Shown here in pieces: positions 6,697 to 15,561 of a stretch of 30,096 bases of DNA. Every line of letters begins with the position of its first letter. Positions within the stretch are counted from its first letter, which is position 1. A program made the translations under genes and the position numbers. The DNA comes from DATHWB01 sp040905965 (GTDB lineage: Bacteria; Actinomycetota; Acidimicrobiia; Spongiisociales; ZC4RG35): positions 1 to 30,096 of the forward strand of contig JBBDQP010000065.1 of the NCBI GenBank assembly GCA_040905965.1. Reading direction: 5' to 3'. The notes beneath the pieces were generated by a model that saw nothing but the letters and a program-made list of their open reading frames with translations, was not told the DNA's origin and made no database searches.

Positions 6697-8334
6697 TCAC
6701 GCCTGGTGGCGATACCAGTCCGTCTGCTCCGGAGGCAGCGGGGTGTTGCCCAACACGAGATCGGCGGCCTTCTCGGCGAGCATCATCACGGGCGCATAGA
6801 TGTTGCCGTTGGTGACGTACCGCATGGCGCTGGCGTCCACCACCCGCACTCCTTCGAGACCGTGGACCTTCATCGTTTTCGGGTCGGTGACCGACATTTC
6901 GTCGGTTCCCATGCGGGCGGTGCACGACGGATGAAGCGCCGTCTCCCCGTCACGCTTCACCCACTCGAGGATCTCCTCGTCGGTCTCCACCCCCGGGCCG
7001 GGCGAGAGCTCACCGCCGTCGTACGGCTCGAAGGCGGGCTGAGCGAAGATCTCTCGGGTACAGCGGATCGCTTCCACCCATTCCCGCCGGTCCTGTTCGG
7101 TGGACAGATAGTTGAAGCGAAGGGCGGGCTTCTCCCGCGGGTCGGTCGAGCGGATCTTCACCGAGCCCATCGAGTTCGAGTACATCGGCCCGATGTGAAC
7201 CTGATACCCGTGGCCCCCGGCCGGCGACGACCCGTCGTAGCGGATGGCGATCGGGAGGAAATGGAACATGAGGTTGGGCCAGGTGACCTCGTCGTTGGAA
7301 CGCAGGAAGCCGCCGGCTTCGAAGTGGTTGGTTGCACCAGGGCCCTTGCGGAAGAGCCACATCAGTCCGACGAGAGGACGACGCCACATCGCCATCCAAG
7401 GCTGGATCGATACGGGAAGCTTCGACGCATGCTGGATGTAGACCTCAAGGTGATCCTGCATGTTCTCGCCCACACCGGGCAGGTGATGGACCATGTCGAC
7501 TCCGAGCGGCGTCAGCTCATGGGCGTTTCCCACACCTGACAGTTGCAGGAGCTGAGGGGTGTTGAAGGCACCACCGCACAGGATCACTTCGCCTGCCGTG
7601 ACCCGTTCGGTCTTGCCTCGCACCGTGTACTCGACCCCCGTTGCCCTGGTTCCCTCGAAGACGATCCGGTTGACCATCGCCCGAGTGACCACCTCGAGGT
7701 TTGGGCGATCCATGACCGGGTGCAGATACGCCCGGGCCGCGCTGAGCCGTCTCCCGCGATGCACGTTCCGATCGAACCGGGCGAAACCCTCCTGCTTGCG
7801 ACCGTTGACGTCGTCAGTCAGTGGGTGGCCCGCCTGCTGGACCGCCTCGAAGAACGCCTCGAAGAGCGGGTTCTTCGCCGGTCCTCGCTCGAGTACCAAC
7901 GGGCCATCCCCACCCCGGTACTCGTCGGGACCGGCCAAACATGTCTCCATCCGCTTGAAGTACGGAAGACAGTGGGCGTAGTCCCAGGTCTCCATGCCGG
8001 GGTCGGCGGCCCACCTCTCGTAGTCCATCGGGTTCCCTCGCTGGAAGATCATCCCGTTGATCGATGAGGACCCCCCGAGCACCTTGCCTCTGGCGTGATA
8101 GATCCGACGGCCGTCCATGTACGGCTCCGGCTCGGACTCGTACTTCCAGTCGTAAAACCGGCTGCCGATCGGGAACGCCAGCGCCGCAGGCATGTGGATG
8201 AAGACATCCCAGCGGTAGTCGGGACGCCCGGCCTCGAGGACGAGAACCCGATGCGATGGATCGGCCGATAGGCGATTCGCCATGGCAGATCCGGCGGACC
8301 CTCCCCCGACGACCACGAAGTCGTACGCGGGCAT
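6697..8334 (-). CDS. betA: Choline dehydrogenase (GMC oxidoreductase)
   Basis: A 545-aa FAD flavoprotein of the GMC family, which oxidises choline to betaine aldehyde. The FAD-binding loop is VVVGGGSAGS (Gly10, Gly12, Gly15), followed by the GMC signature GKVLGGSSSINGMIFQRG. The C-terminal active site reads HPSCTARMGTDEMSV with His468 and YVTNGNIYAPVMMLAEKAAD with Asn511; by family knowledge these match the His-Asn pair of choline oxidase. The ending VTNGNIYAPVMM resembles alphaproteobacterial BetA proteins as I remember them. ATG 8334 overlaps the stop of the aldehyde dehydrogenase gene (TGATG), so the pair is co-translated and catalyses consecutive steps. No signal peptide is seen. A related GMC alcohol dehydrogenase is the alternative, but the neighbours favour choline. 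Confidence 0.9.
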   Translation of the reverse strand: MPAYDFVVVGGGSAGSAMANRLSADPSHRVLVLEAGRPDYRWDVFIHMPAALAFPIGSRFYDWKYESEPEPYMDGRRIYHARGKVLGGSSSINGMIFQRGNPMDYERWAADPGMETWDYAHCLPYFKRMETCLAGPDEYRGGDGPLVLERGPAKNPLFEAFFEAVQQAGHPLTDDVNGRKQEGFARFDRNVHRGRRLSAARAYLHPVMDRPNLEVVTRAMVNRIVFEGTRATGVEYTVRGKTERVTAGEVILCGGAFNTPQLLQLSGVGNAHELTPLGVDMVHHLPGVGENMQDHLEVYIQHASKLPVSIQPWMAMWRRPLVGLMWLFRKGPGATNHFEAGGFLRSNDEVTWPNLMFHFLPIAIRYDGSSPAGGHGYQVHIGPMYSNSMGSVKIRSTDPREKPALRFNYLSTEQDRREWVEAIRCTREIFAQPAFEPYDGGELSPGPGVETDEEILEWVKRDGETALHPSCTARMGTDEMSVTDPKTMKVHGLEGVRVVDASAMRYVTNGNIYAPVMMLAEKAADLVLGNTPLPPEQTDWYRHQA

Positions 8335-9788
8335 CAGTAAGGCGCCTCGACGTGACCGGAAGCGACGTAGACCGACTTCAACTGGGTGTAGTGCTCGATC
8401 GCCGCCAGCGAGTTCTCCCGGCCGATCCCACTCTGCTTGTAGCCCCCGAACGGCATCTCGATGGGAGTCAGGTTGTAGGTGTTGATCCACACCGTTCCTG
8501 CCTCCAGGGCCGCCGCCACCCGGTGTGCCCTGGTCAGATCCGACGTGAACACGCCGGCGGCGAGCCCGAACGGGGTGTCATTCGCCCTGGCCACCACCTC
8601 GTCTTCGGACCCGAACGTGAGGACCGCCATGACCGGACCGAAGATCTCCTCGCGCACGAATTGCATGTCGTCGGTGCACTGGTCGAAGACGGTCGGTTCG
8701 ACGAAGAAGCCGGCGTCGAGCCCGGGAGGCCTTCGCCCCCCGCACAGGAGGCGGGCGCCGGAGGACTTGGCGATCTCGATGTAGGACAGCACCTTCTCCA
8801 TGTGGTCCCGCGAGATCAGAGCCCCCACGTCGGTCTCAGGATCGAGCGGATCGCCGATCCGCATCTTCTCCGCCCGCGCCGTCAGCCGCCCGACGAAGTC
8901 TTCGTGGACCGACTCCTGGACGAAGACCCTGGTGCCGTTCGAGCACACTTCTCCTTGGGTGTAGAAGTTGGCGAGGAGAGCACCGGAAACGGCATCGTCG
9001 ATGTCGGCGTCTTCGAAGACGATCAATGGAGACTTGCCGCCCAATTCCAATGTGACGTGTTTGAGGGTGGCGGCGGCAGCAGACATGACGGCCTTACCGG
9101 TTCCCACTTCGCCGGTGAGGGACACCTTGGCAATCCCGGGATGGGCGGTCATCGCACGCCCGGTGCGGGCGTCGCCTTGGACCACGTTGAACACCCCGTC
9201 CGGTACGCCGGCCTCCGTGTAGATCTCGGCGAGTGCGAGGGCGGTCAGCGGCGTGAGCTCGGCCGGCTTGAACACCATCGTGTTGCCGCACGCCAGGGCG
9301 GGGGCAGACTTCCAGCAGGCGATCTGGATCGGATAGTTCCAGGCTCCGATTCCTCCCACGACACCGAGCGGTTCGCGACGGGTGTAGGCGAAGTCCCCGC
9401 CGAAGTCGTAGTGGTGGCCGTGAAGGGTGGCGGCGACCCCCGCGTAGTACTCGATGCATTCGGCTCCCGATATGACGTCGACGATGGAGGCCTCGCTGAT
9501 CGGCTTGCCCGTGTCCAGCACTTCCAAGCGGGCGAGCTCGTCGTTGCGTTCCCGTAACAGCTCAGCCGCCCGATTGAGGATCCTTCCCCGCTGGGCGCCG
9601 GTCATCTGAGACCAGCTCCCGAACGCTTCCTGGGCGGCGCGCACCGCCCGGTCGACGTCGTCGGCCGACGCGTGGTCGATGACGGCGATGACTTCTCCGG
9701 TTGCGGGGTTGATCGATTCGAACGTCTCTCCTGACGTTGCCTCCTCGGCACGACCGTCGATGAAGAGATGATGACGGGTCACGTTCAC
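8334..9788 (-). CDS. betB: Betaine aldehyde dehydrogenase
   Basis: A 484-aa NAD(P)-dependent aldehyde dehydrogenase that would convert betaine aldehyde to glycine betaine. Catalytic elements are present: Asn151 in GAWNYPIQIACWK, the general base Glu248 in TLELGGKSPLIVF and the nucleophile Cys282 in GEVCSNGTRVFV. The C-terminal MPFGGYKQSGIGRENSLAA is typical of the BADH/gamma-aminobutyraldehyde group. I chose GTG 9788 because a full AGGAGG lies 7 nt upstream; the frame runs on further upstream with no good start signal. A TATCCT -10-like hexamer (complement of 9813-9818) lies about 25 bp before the start. It is the first gene of a two-gene operon with betA. Substrate is inferred from the operon; sequence alone would also allow an aminoaldehyde. 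Confidence 0.9.
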   Translation of the reverse strand: MNVTRHHLFIDGRAEEATSGETFESINPATGEVIAVIDHASADDVDRAVRAAQEAFGSWSQMTGAQRGRILNRAAELLRERNDELARLEVLDTGKPISEASIVDVISGAECIEYYAGVAATLHGHHYDFGGDFAYTRREPLGVVGGIGAWNYPIQIACWKSAPALACGNTMVFKPAELTPLTALALAEIYTEAGVPDGVFNVVQGDARTGRAMTAHPGIAKVSLTGEVGTGKAVMSAAAATLKHVTLELGGKSPLIVFEDADIDDAVSGALLANFYTQGEVCSNGTRVFVQESVHEDFVGRLTARAEKMRIGDPLDPETDVGALISRDHMEKVLSYIEIAKSSGARLLCGGRRPPGLDAGFFVEPTVFDQCTDDMQFVREEIFGPVMAVLTFGSEDEVVARANDTPFGLAAGVFTSDLTRAHRVAAALEAGTVWINTYNLTPIEMPFGGYKQSGIGRENSLAAIEHYTQLKSVYVASGHVEAPY

Positions 9789-9858
9789 CCTGGGACCTCC
9801 TGGACCGCGCGGAGGATAGGAAGCGGGCGCTGGGCGCGCCCTCTCGTGCGTTCTGTGG

Positions 9859-9864
9859 GATCCT
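9859..9864 (+). promoter_or_regulatory. Possible -10 box for a leaderless GNAT gene
   Basis: GATCCT lies 6 nt before ATG 9871, a spacing that would place the transcript start at the start codon. No convincing -35 was found. The call depends on the recurrent TANNNT-type spacing seen before other genes in the window. Confidence 0.3.
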
Positions 9865-9870
9865 CCTGCG

Positions 9871-10569
9871 ATGTCCATCCCCGACAGACTCGTCCGCCAC
9901 CTCGCTTCATGGCTCGGTGTGTGGCCGCCGCCGGATGCCGGGGTCACCGTCGTCGGCTCCGAGCTGCGCACCTTGCCGGGATGGGACGGATCGGTCCGGA
10001 TCGTGGCGGGAGTCTCAAGTCCTGCCGGGACGGTCCTGTCGGTGCCTCCTGACGCGGTCGAGGCGGTGCGAGCACTCGGTCCCGATCTCGAAACCATCAG
10101 CGAGGCCCTCGGTGATGTCCTCGGGCGTCCCGGACGTCTGTTCTCCGGAGTGTTCAGATGGAGCGCCGACCCTGCTCCCGACCGCGGTCGAGGGGTGTGG
10201 CTCCCGACTGACGACGCCCGCGTCCTGCCGTGGCTGAAGCCGTTCAACGGCGATGTCCTCGTCGGATTCGACGGCACGGCGGTCGCCGCCGGAGTGGGAC
10301 GCAAACTCCACGACGAGTGGGGCCACGAGCTGGCGGTGGTCACCGAAGAGGCGTACCGAGGCTTGGGTTGGGCCCGGGACCTCGTCGCTCAGGCGGCCCA
10401 CAGGGTGCTCGCCGAGGGAGCGGTGCCCACCTACCTGCACGCCCCCGACAACGAAGCTTCGGCCCGCACCGCCGACGCCGCCGGGTTCCCCGATCGGGGA
10501 TGGCGCATCCACGGTTTCAGCACGCGTCGCACGGCGGAAACCGACGGCGGCGCTCAATCCTCGACATGA
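9871..10569 (+). CDS. GNAT-family N-acetyltransferase, substrate unknown
   Basis: A 232-aa cytoplasmic protein whose C-terminal 110 residues look like a GCN5-related acetyltransferase. VVTEEAYRGLGWARDLVAQAAHRVL fits the strand-4/helix-3 region, with RGLGWA as a variant of the acetyl-CoA pyrophosphate-binding Q/RxxGxG/A loop. YLHAPDNEASARTADAAGF is the usual 'N.aS..ly..lGF' ending. The N-terminal half (about 1-110) is not recognisable and may be a specificity or a degenerate second GNAT domain. The gene runs divergently from betB with 82 bp between. Its last 16 bases overlap the 3' end of the convergent oxidoreductase gene. The acetyl acceptor cannot be told from the sequence. Confidence 0.75.
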   Translation: MSIPDRLVRHLASWLGVWPPPDAGVTVVGSELRTLPGWDGSVRIVAGVSSPAGTVLSVPPDAVEAVRALGPDLETISEALGDVLGRPGRLFSGVFRWSADPAPDRGRGVWLPTDDARVLPWLKPFNGDVLVGFDGTAVAAGVGRKLHDEWGHELAVVTEEAYRGLGWARDLVAQAAHRVLAEGAVPTYLHAPDNEASARTADAAGFPDRGWRIHGFSTRRTAETDGGAQSST

Positions 10570-11549
10570 GTCGGGCGGGGCGCCAGGCCCGCCGCCCGAT
10601 AACAGGAGTCGATCACCTCCATGTTCGCGACCGCCTCGTCCGGTCCGGTCGGGATCGGCGTTCCGTCCACCACCGCGTCGCGGAAGGCGGACAACTGGTG
10701 GAAATAGGTGCTCGACGCCTCGATCGGAAGGACGTCGAGCACGTCGGTGGTCTCGATGGTGAGTGTCGACCCGTTCTGCGGAGCGAGCGGGTTGTCGACT
10801 CGCATCGTCCCGTGGTCGGCCTCCACGACAAGTCCCGCTCCCCGATACCGATCAGAGCCGACCATCGAACTGAAGACGGAACCGGTGATGCCGTCACCCC
10901 ATGAGAGGTCGGCGGCGAGCCAGGCGTCGACACCGTCAGCGTTCGCTTCGGACTGCGCAGACACGACAACGGGCTCTGCGCCGACAGCCCAGCGCACCCA
11001 AGCGATGGCGTAACAACCGAGATCCATCGTGGCGCCTCCGCCCAATTCGATGTCCCATCGGATGTCGCCCGGTCCGATGCGACCCTCCTCGACGACGAAC
11101 CAGGCGTCGACCCGCCGGATCGGGCCGATTCGATCGAGAGCCGCCCGCATCTGGCCGACGAGCGGGTGATAGCGCCAATGGAACGCCTCCATCACCACCC
11201 GATCGGTTGCCGTCGCCGCGAGGCGGATCGTGTTGGCATCGTCCGCATTGGCCGCGACCGGCTTCTCACACAACACGTGGAGACCGGCGTCGAGGGACGC
11301 CAGCACCCACGGCCGATGCAAAGAGGCAGGCGTTGCGACGTAGACGGCATCGACCAGGCCCGCCGCCAGCAGTTCCGGATACGACCCGAACGCATGAAGA
11401 ACGCCCCAGCGGTCGGCCGCGTCCCGGGCACGGGTCAGATCCCGCGCCGCCACGGCCGTCACCTCGACGCCGGCCACCCGCCGTGCCGGTTCGACCACGG
11501 CCCACTCCGCGATGCGCGACGCCGCCAGAAGTCCGATCCGGAGAGCCAT
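10554..11549 (-). CDS. Gfo/Idh/MocA-family NAD(P)-dependent oxidoreductase
   Basis: A 331-aa protein with an N-terminal Rossmann domain (IGLLAASRIAEWAVVEPAR, residues 5-23; the loop is GLLAASRIA where many relatives have GLxGxGxIA). The family signature CEKPVAANADDA follows, with the EKP lysine that normally contacts substrate. YVATPASLH is the strand before it. The C-terminal half, with ELGGGATMDLGCYAI, is the alpha/beta substrate domain of GFO_IDH_MocA members, which oxidise or reduce sugars, inositols or dihydrodiols. ATG 11549 is the natural start. It ends inside the GNAT gene (16-bp tail-to-tail overlap) and lies 18 bp downstream of the acs stop on the same strand, so co-transcription with acs is possible. 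Substrate unknown. Confidence 0.85.
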   Translation of the reverse strand: MALRIGLLAASRIAEWAVVEPARRVAGVEVTAVAARDLTRARDAADRWGVLHAFGSYPELLAAGLVDAVYVATPASLHRPWVLASLDAGLHVLCEKPVAANADDANTIRLAATATDRVVMEAFHWRYHPLVGQMRAALDRIGPIRRVDAWFVVEEGRIGPGDIRWDIELGGGATMDLGCYAIAWVRWAVGAEPVVVSAQSEANADGVDAWLAADLSWGDGITGSVFSSMVGSDRYRGAGLVVEADHGTMRVDNPLAPQNGSTLTIETTDVLDVLPIEASSTYFHQLSAFRDAVVDGTPIPTGPDEAVANMEVIDSCYRAAGLAPRPTHVED

Positions 11550-11567
11550 CCTGTCAGGGTGTGCCGT

Positions 11568-13517
11568 TCAATCCTCGGACGCGGTCGCCGCCTTCTGGGC
11601 GATCTCGGTGACCACTGACTCGTTGGCGAGGGTGGTGACGTCGCCGAGTTGGCGATGTTCGGATATGTCCTTGAGGAGACGCCGCATGATCTTGCCGGAA
11701 CGCGTCTTGGGCAGATCGGGAGTGAACACGATCGACTTGGGCTTGGCGATCGGACCGAGCGTGGTCGCCACGTGATTCCGCAACTCCTGCAGCAGGGTCT
11801 CGTCGCCCTCCCTGGTGCCGCGCAAGGTCACGAAAGCGGCGATCGCCTGACCGGTGAGATCGTCCTTGCGGCCGACCACCGCAGCCTCGGCGACAGCCGG
11901 ATGGGACACGAGCGCCGACTCGACTTCGGTCGTCGAGATGTTGTGCCCGGCCACCAACATGATGTCGTCGACCCGCCCCAGCAGCCAGAAGTAGCCGTCG
12001 GCGTCCCGCTTGGCACCGTCGCCGGGGAAGTACCTCCCGGGAAATCGTGACCAGTAGGTGTCGACGAAGCGCTCGGGGTCGCCCCAGATCGTTCGGGCGA
12101 TCGACGGCCATGGACGCGTGATCACCAGATACCCGCCGCCAGGGATGCCGACCGACTCGCCGGCGTCGTCGACCACGTCGGCGAGGATGCCTGGGAACGG
12201 CGACGTCGCCGAACCCGGCTTGGTGGAGGTGATGCCGGGCAGGGGCGAGATCATGATCGCCCCGGTTTCGGTTTGCCACCAGGTGTCGACGATTGGACAC
12301 CGCCCACCACCGATGTTGTGGTGATACCAGATCCATGCCTCCGGGTTGATCGGCTCCCCGACGGTCCCGAGCACTCTGAGGCTCGACAGGTCGTGGCCGG
12401 CCGGGTACTCGTCACCCCACTTCATGAAGGAACGAATGGCGGTGGGGGCGGTGTAGAAGATCGTCACGCCGTACTCGGCGATGATCGACCACAGCCGGTC
12501 GAAGTCCGGGTGATTCGGCGCCCCCTCGTACATCACACCGGTGGTGCGGTTGGCGAGTGGGCCATAGACGATGTAGCTGTGGCCGGTCACCCACCCGATG
12601 TCGGCTGCACACCAATACACGTCCTCGTCGGGCTTGAGGTCGAACACCCAGGAGTGGGTGGTGGCCACCGACGTCAGATAGCCGCCCTGGCTGTGGACGA
12701 TCCCCTTCGGCTTTCCGGTCGTGCCCGACGTGTAGAGGATGTAGAGAGGGTCCTCGGCCCCGAGTTCCGCGGGTTCGCACTCTGTTGGCTGGCCGTCGAC
12801 GAGCTCATGCCACCAGATGTCTCGGTCGGGTTCCATCGTCACGTCGTTCTCGGTGCGACGGACGACGATGCAATGCCGTACATCGGGCGTGCGGGCCAGC
12901 GACACGTCGGTGTTCGCCTTGAGCGGCACGACGTTGCCACCCCGCCAGGCTCCATCCTGAGTGATGACGACCCGGGCGTCGGCGTCGAGGATGCGATCAG
13001 CCAGCGCGTCGGAACTGAATCCCCCGAACACGACAGAGTGGACTGCGCCGATACGAGCACACGCGAGCATCGCAACAGGGAGTTCGGGAATCATCCCCAT
13101 GTAGATCGCGACCCGATCGCCCTTCTCGACCCCCAATGACTTCAAGGCGTTGGCGAACCGACAGACCTCCTCGTACAGCTCTCGATAGGTGAGTGTCCGG
13201 GTGTCGCCTGGCTCGCCCACCCAGTGGTAGGCGACCTTGTCCCCTGAATCGGCGAGATGGCGGTCGAGGCAGTTGTAGCTGAGATTCAGCGTGCCGTCGG
13301 CGAACCACTTGTAGAACGGCGGGTTCGAATCGTCGAGACCCACCGTCGGCTCCTTGAACCACGAAATTCGTTCCAGTGCCTGCGTGGTCCAGAACGCCTC
13401 GAAATCGGATTCAGCCTCGTCGTGCACGCCCGGTTGGGCGTTGGCGGCAGCGGCAAAGCCAGGCGACGGGGGGAAGGTGCGGTCCTCTCGCAGGAGGTCT
13501 TCGAGTGTCTCGCTCAC
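11568..13517 (-). CDS. acs: Acetyl-CoA synthetase (AMP-forming)
   Basis: A 649-aa member of the adenylate-forming (ANL) superfamily that makes acetyl-CoA from acetate, ATP and CoA in two steps. The P-loop-like A3 motif YTSGTTGKPKGIVHS, the WWQTETGAIM motif and the C-terminal hinge and catalytic segment DLPKTRSGKIMRR are all present. The invariant lysine is residue 609 when numbering starts at GTG 13517, the same number as the E. coli Acs lysine that is controlled by acetylation. Total length matches Acs (about 650). The annotated frame could extend upstream, but VSETLEDLL fits the usual N terminus. The ribosome binding site is weak (AAAGGG). The gene is divergent from the membrane hydrolase-like gene. 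Reversible lysine acetylation is known for the family, not shown here. Confidence 0.93.
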   Translation of the reverse strand: MSETLEDLLREDRTFPPSPGFAAAANAQPGVHDEAESDFEAFWTTQALERISWFKEPTVGLDDSNPPFYKWFADGTLNLSYNCLDRHLADSGDKVAYHWVGEPGDTRTLTYRELYEEVCRFANALKSLGVEKGDRVAIYMGMIPELPVAMLACARIGAVHSVVFGGFSSDALADRILDADARVVITQDGAWRGGNVVPLKANTDVSLARTPDVRHCIVVRRTENDVTMEPDRDIWWHELVDGQPTECEPAELGAEDPLYILYTSGTTGKPKGIVHSQGGYLTSVATTHSWVFDLKPDEDVYWCAADIGWVTGHSYIVYGPLANRTTGVMYEGAPNHPDFDRLWSIIAEYGVTIFYTAPTAIRSFMKWGDEYPAGHDLSSLRVLGTVGEPINPEAWIWYHHNIGGGRCPIVDTWWQTETGAIMISPLPGITSTKPGSATSPFPGILADVVDDAGESVGIPGGGYLVITRPWPSIARTIWGDPERFVDTYWSRFPGRYFPGDGAKRDADGYFWLLGRVDDIMLVAGHNISTTEVESALVSHPAVAEAAVVGRKDDLTGQAIAAFVTLRGTREGDETLLQELRNHVATTLGPIAKPKSIVFTPDLPKTRSGKIMRRLLKDISEHRQLGDVTTLANESVVTEIAQKAATASED

Positions 13518-13628
13518 GTGTGGGCCCTTTCTTCGATCGCCCCTCGACTGTATTGCGCGTGGCCGCTCTTCGCCCCTTCGGAGGCGTTTGGCACCGATCC
13601 ACAGCCGATGTGTGGTCGAATCAGGGCC

Positions 13629-15542
13629 GTGCACGTCGAGCTTCGAATCCATGGTGTCTCCGGCACACCCGCCGATCACATGATCGGCGGTCCTGCTGTT
13701 CCCGACGATCGCTTCGCTGGTAAGCCCACCACCGTCCTGCGGCCGGATGGCGGTGATGGCAGGCTCCTCGCATACCGCTGGGCGTCGCGGACCTCGCGGT
13801 CCGCGACGAGTGCGATGTGGCTCCTCCTCGTTCCGTACATGTTCTTGAACTTGGCGGGTTGGGCGCTTCCACCCACGTCCGAGACCCGCCACCGGCTCTC
13901 GGTCGCCTCTGTCAGGATCGCCGGCCTGCTCCTGACCCTCGTCTTCGCCCTCGTCACCGCCAACGGAGTCATCGGGGTCGGGGCGTACCAGGTGGTGCGC
14001 GGACCAATGTCCTGGGCAGATGCCCTGACTTCCGGCGTGGTCGTGTCTGCGCTCGTCATGGTGACCCTGTGGTTCGCGACAACTCGCGCAGACGATGCGC
14101 GCAACGACCGGCCCTATCTCCGGTCTCCGCACATCGCCATCGCCCTCTGGGGCGTCTGGGCGACGGCAGTCACGGCGGCTGCGGAAGTGTCTGGGTCTGC
14201 CAACCCGATCGGAACGATGTGGGTGCTTCCCGCCGCCCTCGCCGTGCTCACCGCAGCAGCCTCGCTGTGGCGGGGACTCGAAGACGTGACCAGGCTGTTC
14301 GGTCGGGTGGCGATAGGGGCGTCGCTGGTCCTTCTCGCATCGGTCGTCGCGCGCCCGTTGGAGACGATGACGGAACTGCCGGAGACGCTCGTCACGCCCG
14401 GCGGACTACTTCGGGGAGCAGTCCTCGCCTACGCCGTCAGCGGGATTCTCGTCACTGCGCTGGCATGGTCGCGATCACACCCGGATGCGGGTCCCGCGGT
14501 GGGAACGCTGATGGCGCTCGCCGGGTCGACCGGTGCCGCGGTCGGCGCAGGCGCCGTCGTCGTCTCCGGAGCGGCGTTCGGCGTGAACGCCAGCTCCGCC
14601 GCCGGCCCCCTGGCAGAGGCGTTCGCCGTCGGCACGAGCCTCGTCGTGGCGGTCGCCGCCTTCCACATGTGGACTCACCTCGAACCGGGATCGAGTCCGC
14701 TCGAACGGCTCGTCCGTACCGCGGTGTCGATTCGCGACGACGCCCGGCCCCTTCTCATAGCGATTCCGATCATCACCCTCGCGGTGGGAACGGTGGCACT
14801 CGACCCGATCGACGGCGCCCTGGCCTGGATGGCCGCCGTCGCGTTTGGGGTGGCCGTCATCGGTCTGGCCGCAGTGGGGTTCCGGCTCGGCTACCGGGCG
14901 GCCCCCTCGCTCGTGGTCATCCTCGGAGGCACCGTCATCGGCCTGATCGCGGCGGATGTGGTGACCCTGCGCGCCTTGGCGGTTGGCTTCACCCTCGTAC
15001 TCCCGACGCTGGCCGTCGCCGGCCGAATCGCCGGCGCCTTCCGGAGTGAGGACCGGCGACGGACGCTTGCCATCCCGTGGGACGTGGGTTCGTTCTTCTC
15101 CCGTCGATTCCACCCCTTCGCACCGCCGACCTACCGCGATGTCGTCGAGCGCGACCTGAAGATGGTCCTCACTCAGCTCCGACGGACACACGATCGGGTG
15201 GTGGTCTCGGCGCACAGTCAGGGCTCGATCGTCGCAGTCGCCGCACTCGACTCGATGCCCGAAACCGACATACGGCTTCTCACCCACGGATCGCCACTCG
15301 CCCCGATGTTCATGAGATTTTTCCCGGTCTCCTTCCCTCCGGAGGTGCCATCGCGGATCGGAGTGCGCCCTTGGATCAACCTGTGGCGACCGACCGATCC
15401 GATCGCTGGACCGGTGCGCAGTTCGGTCGACCGACGCGTCGAGGATCGGCACCTGCGCGTCCACGGCGGGTACTGGCTTGGAGACGAGCCGGAGTACGCG
15501 CACGCGGTCGACGAACTGCTCGGGACGGAATCCAAGCGTTGA
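13629..15542 (+). CDS. Membrane protein with split alpha/beta-hydrolase-like motifs
   Basis: A 637-aa protein (GTG start) of three parts. The N terminus is soluble and opens with VELRIHGVSGTP (HGVSGT at 8-13), resembling a first strand plus oxyanion-hole loop of a lipase. From about residue 50 to 480 there are many hydrophobic segments (for example MWLLLVPYMFLNLAGWAL and SVRIAGLLLTLVFALVTA), so this is a polytopic membrane domain. The C-terminal 140 residues read VVVSAHSQGSIVAVAAL, a nucleophile elbow with Ser530, then NLWRPTDPIAG (Asp590) and RVHGGYWLG (His612), a plausible catalytic triad. I recall similar uncharacterised 'HGVSGT' membrane proteins in Streptomyces. ATG 13608 is an alternative start, 7 codons longer. 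Hydrolase activity, substrate and membrane orientation are inference. Confidence 0.7.
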   Translation: MHVELRIHGVSGTPADHMIGGPAVPDDRFAGKPTTVLRPDGGDGRLLAYRWASRTSRSATSAMWLLLVPYMFLNLAGWALPPTSETRHRLSVASVRIAGLLLTLVFALVTANGVIGVGAYQVVRGPMSWADALTSGVVVSALVMVTLWFATTRADDARNDRPYLRSPHIAIALWGVWATAVTAAAEVSGSANPIGTMWVLPAALAVLTAAASLWRGLEDVTRLFGRVAIGASLVLLASVVARPLETMTELPETLVTPGGLLRGAVLAYAVSGILVTALAWSRSHPDAGPAVGTLMALAGSTGAAVGAGAVVVSGAAFGVNASSAAGPLAEAFAVGTSLVVAVAAFHMWTHLEPGSSPLERLVRTAVSIRDDARPLLIAIPIITLAVGTVALDPIDGALAWMAAVAFGVAVIGLAAVGFRLGYRAAPSLVVILGGTVIGLIAADVVTLRALAVGFTLVLPTLAVAGRIAGAFRSEDRRRTLAIPWDVGSFFSRRFHPFAPPTYRDVVERDLKMVLTQLRRTHDRVVVSAHSQGSIVAVAALDSMPETDIRLLTHGSPLAPMFMRFFPVSFPPEVPSRIGVRPWINLWRPTDPIAGPVRSSVDRRVEDRHLRVHGGYWLGDEPEYAHAVDELLGTESKR

Positions 15543-15561
15543 TCACGACGTTGTTGTCGGT

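Noticed and set aside
8334..10343. N-terminal extension of the aldehyde dehydrogenase to 669 aa
   Set aside because: The extension would run antisense through the GNAT gene and has no dehydrogenase features; GTG 9788 has AGGAGG at 7 nt.
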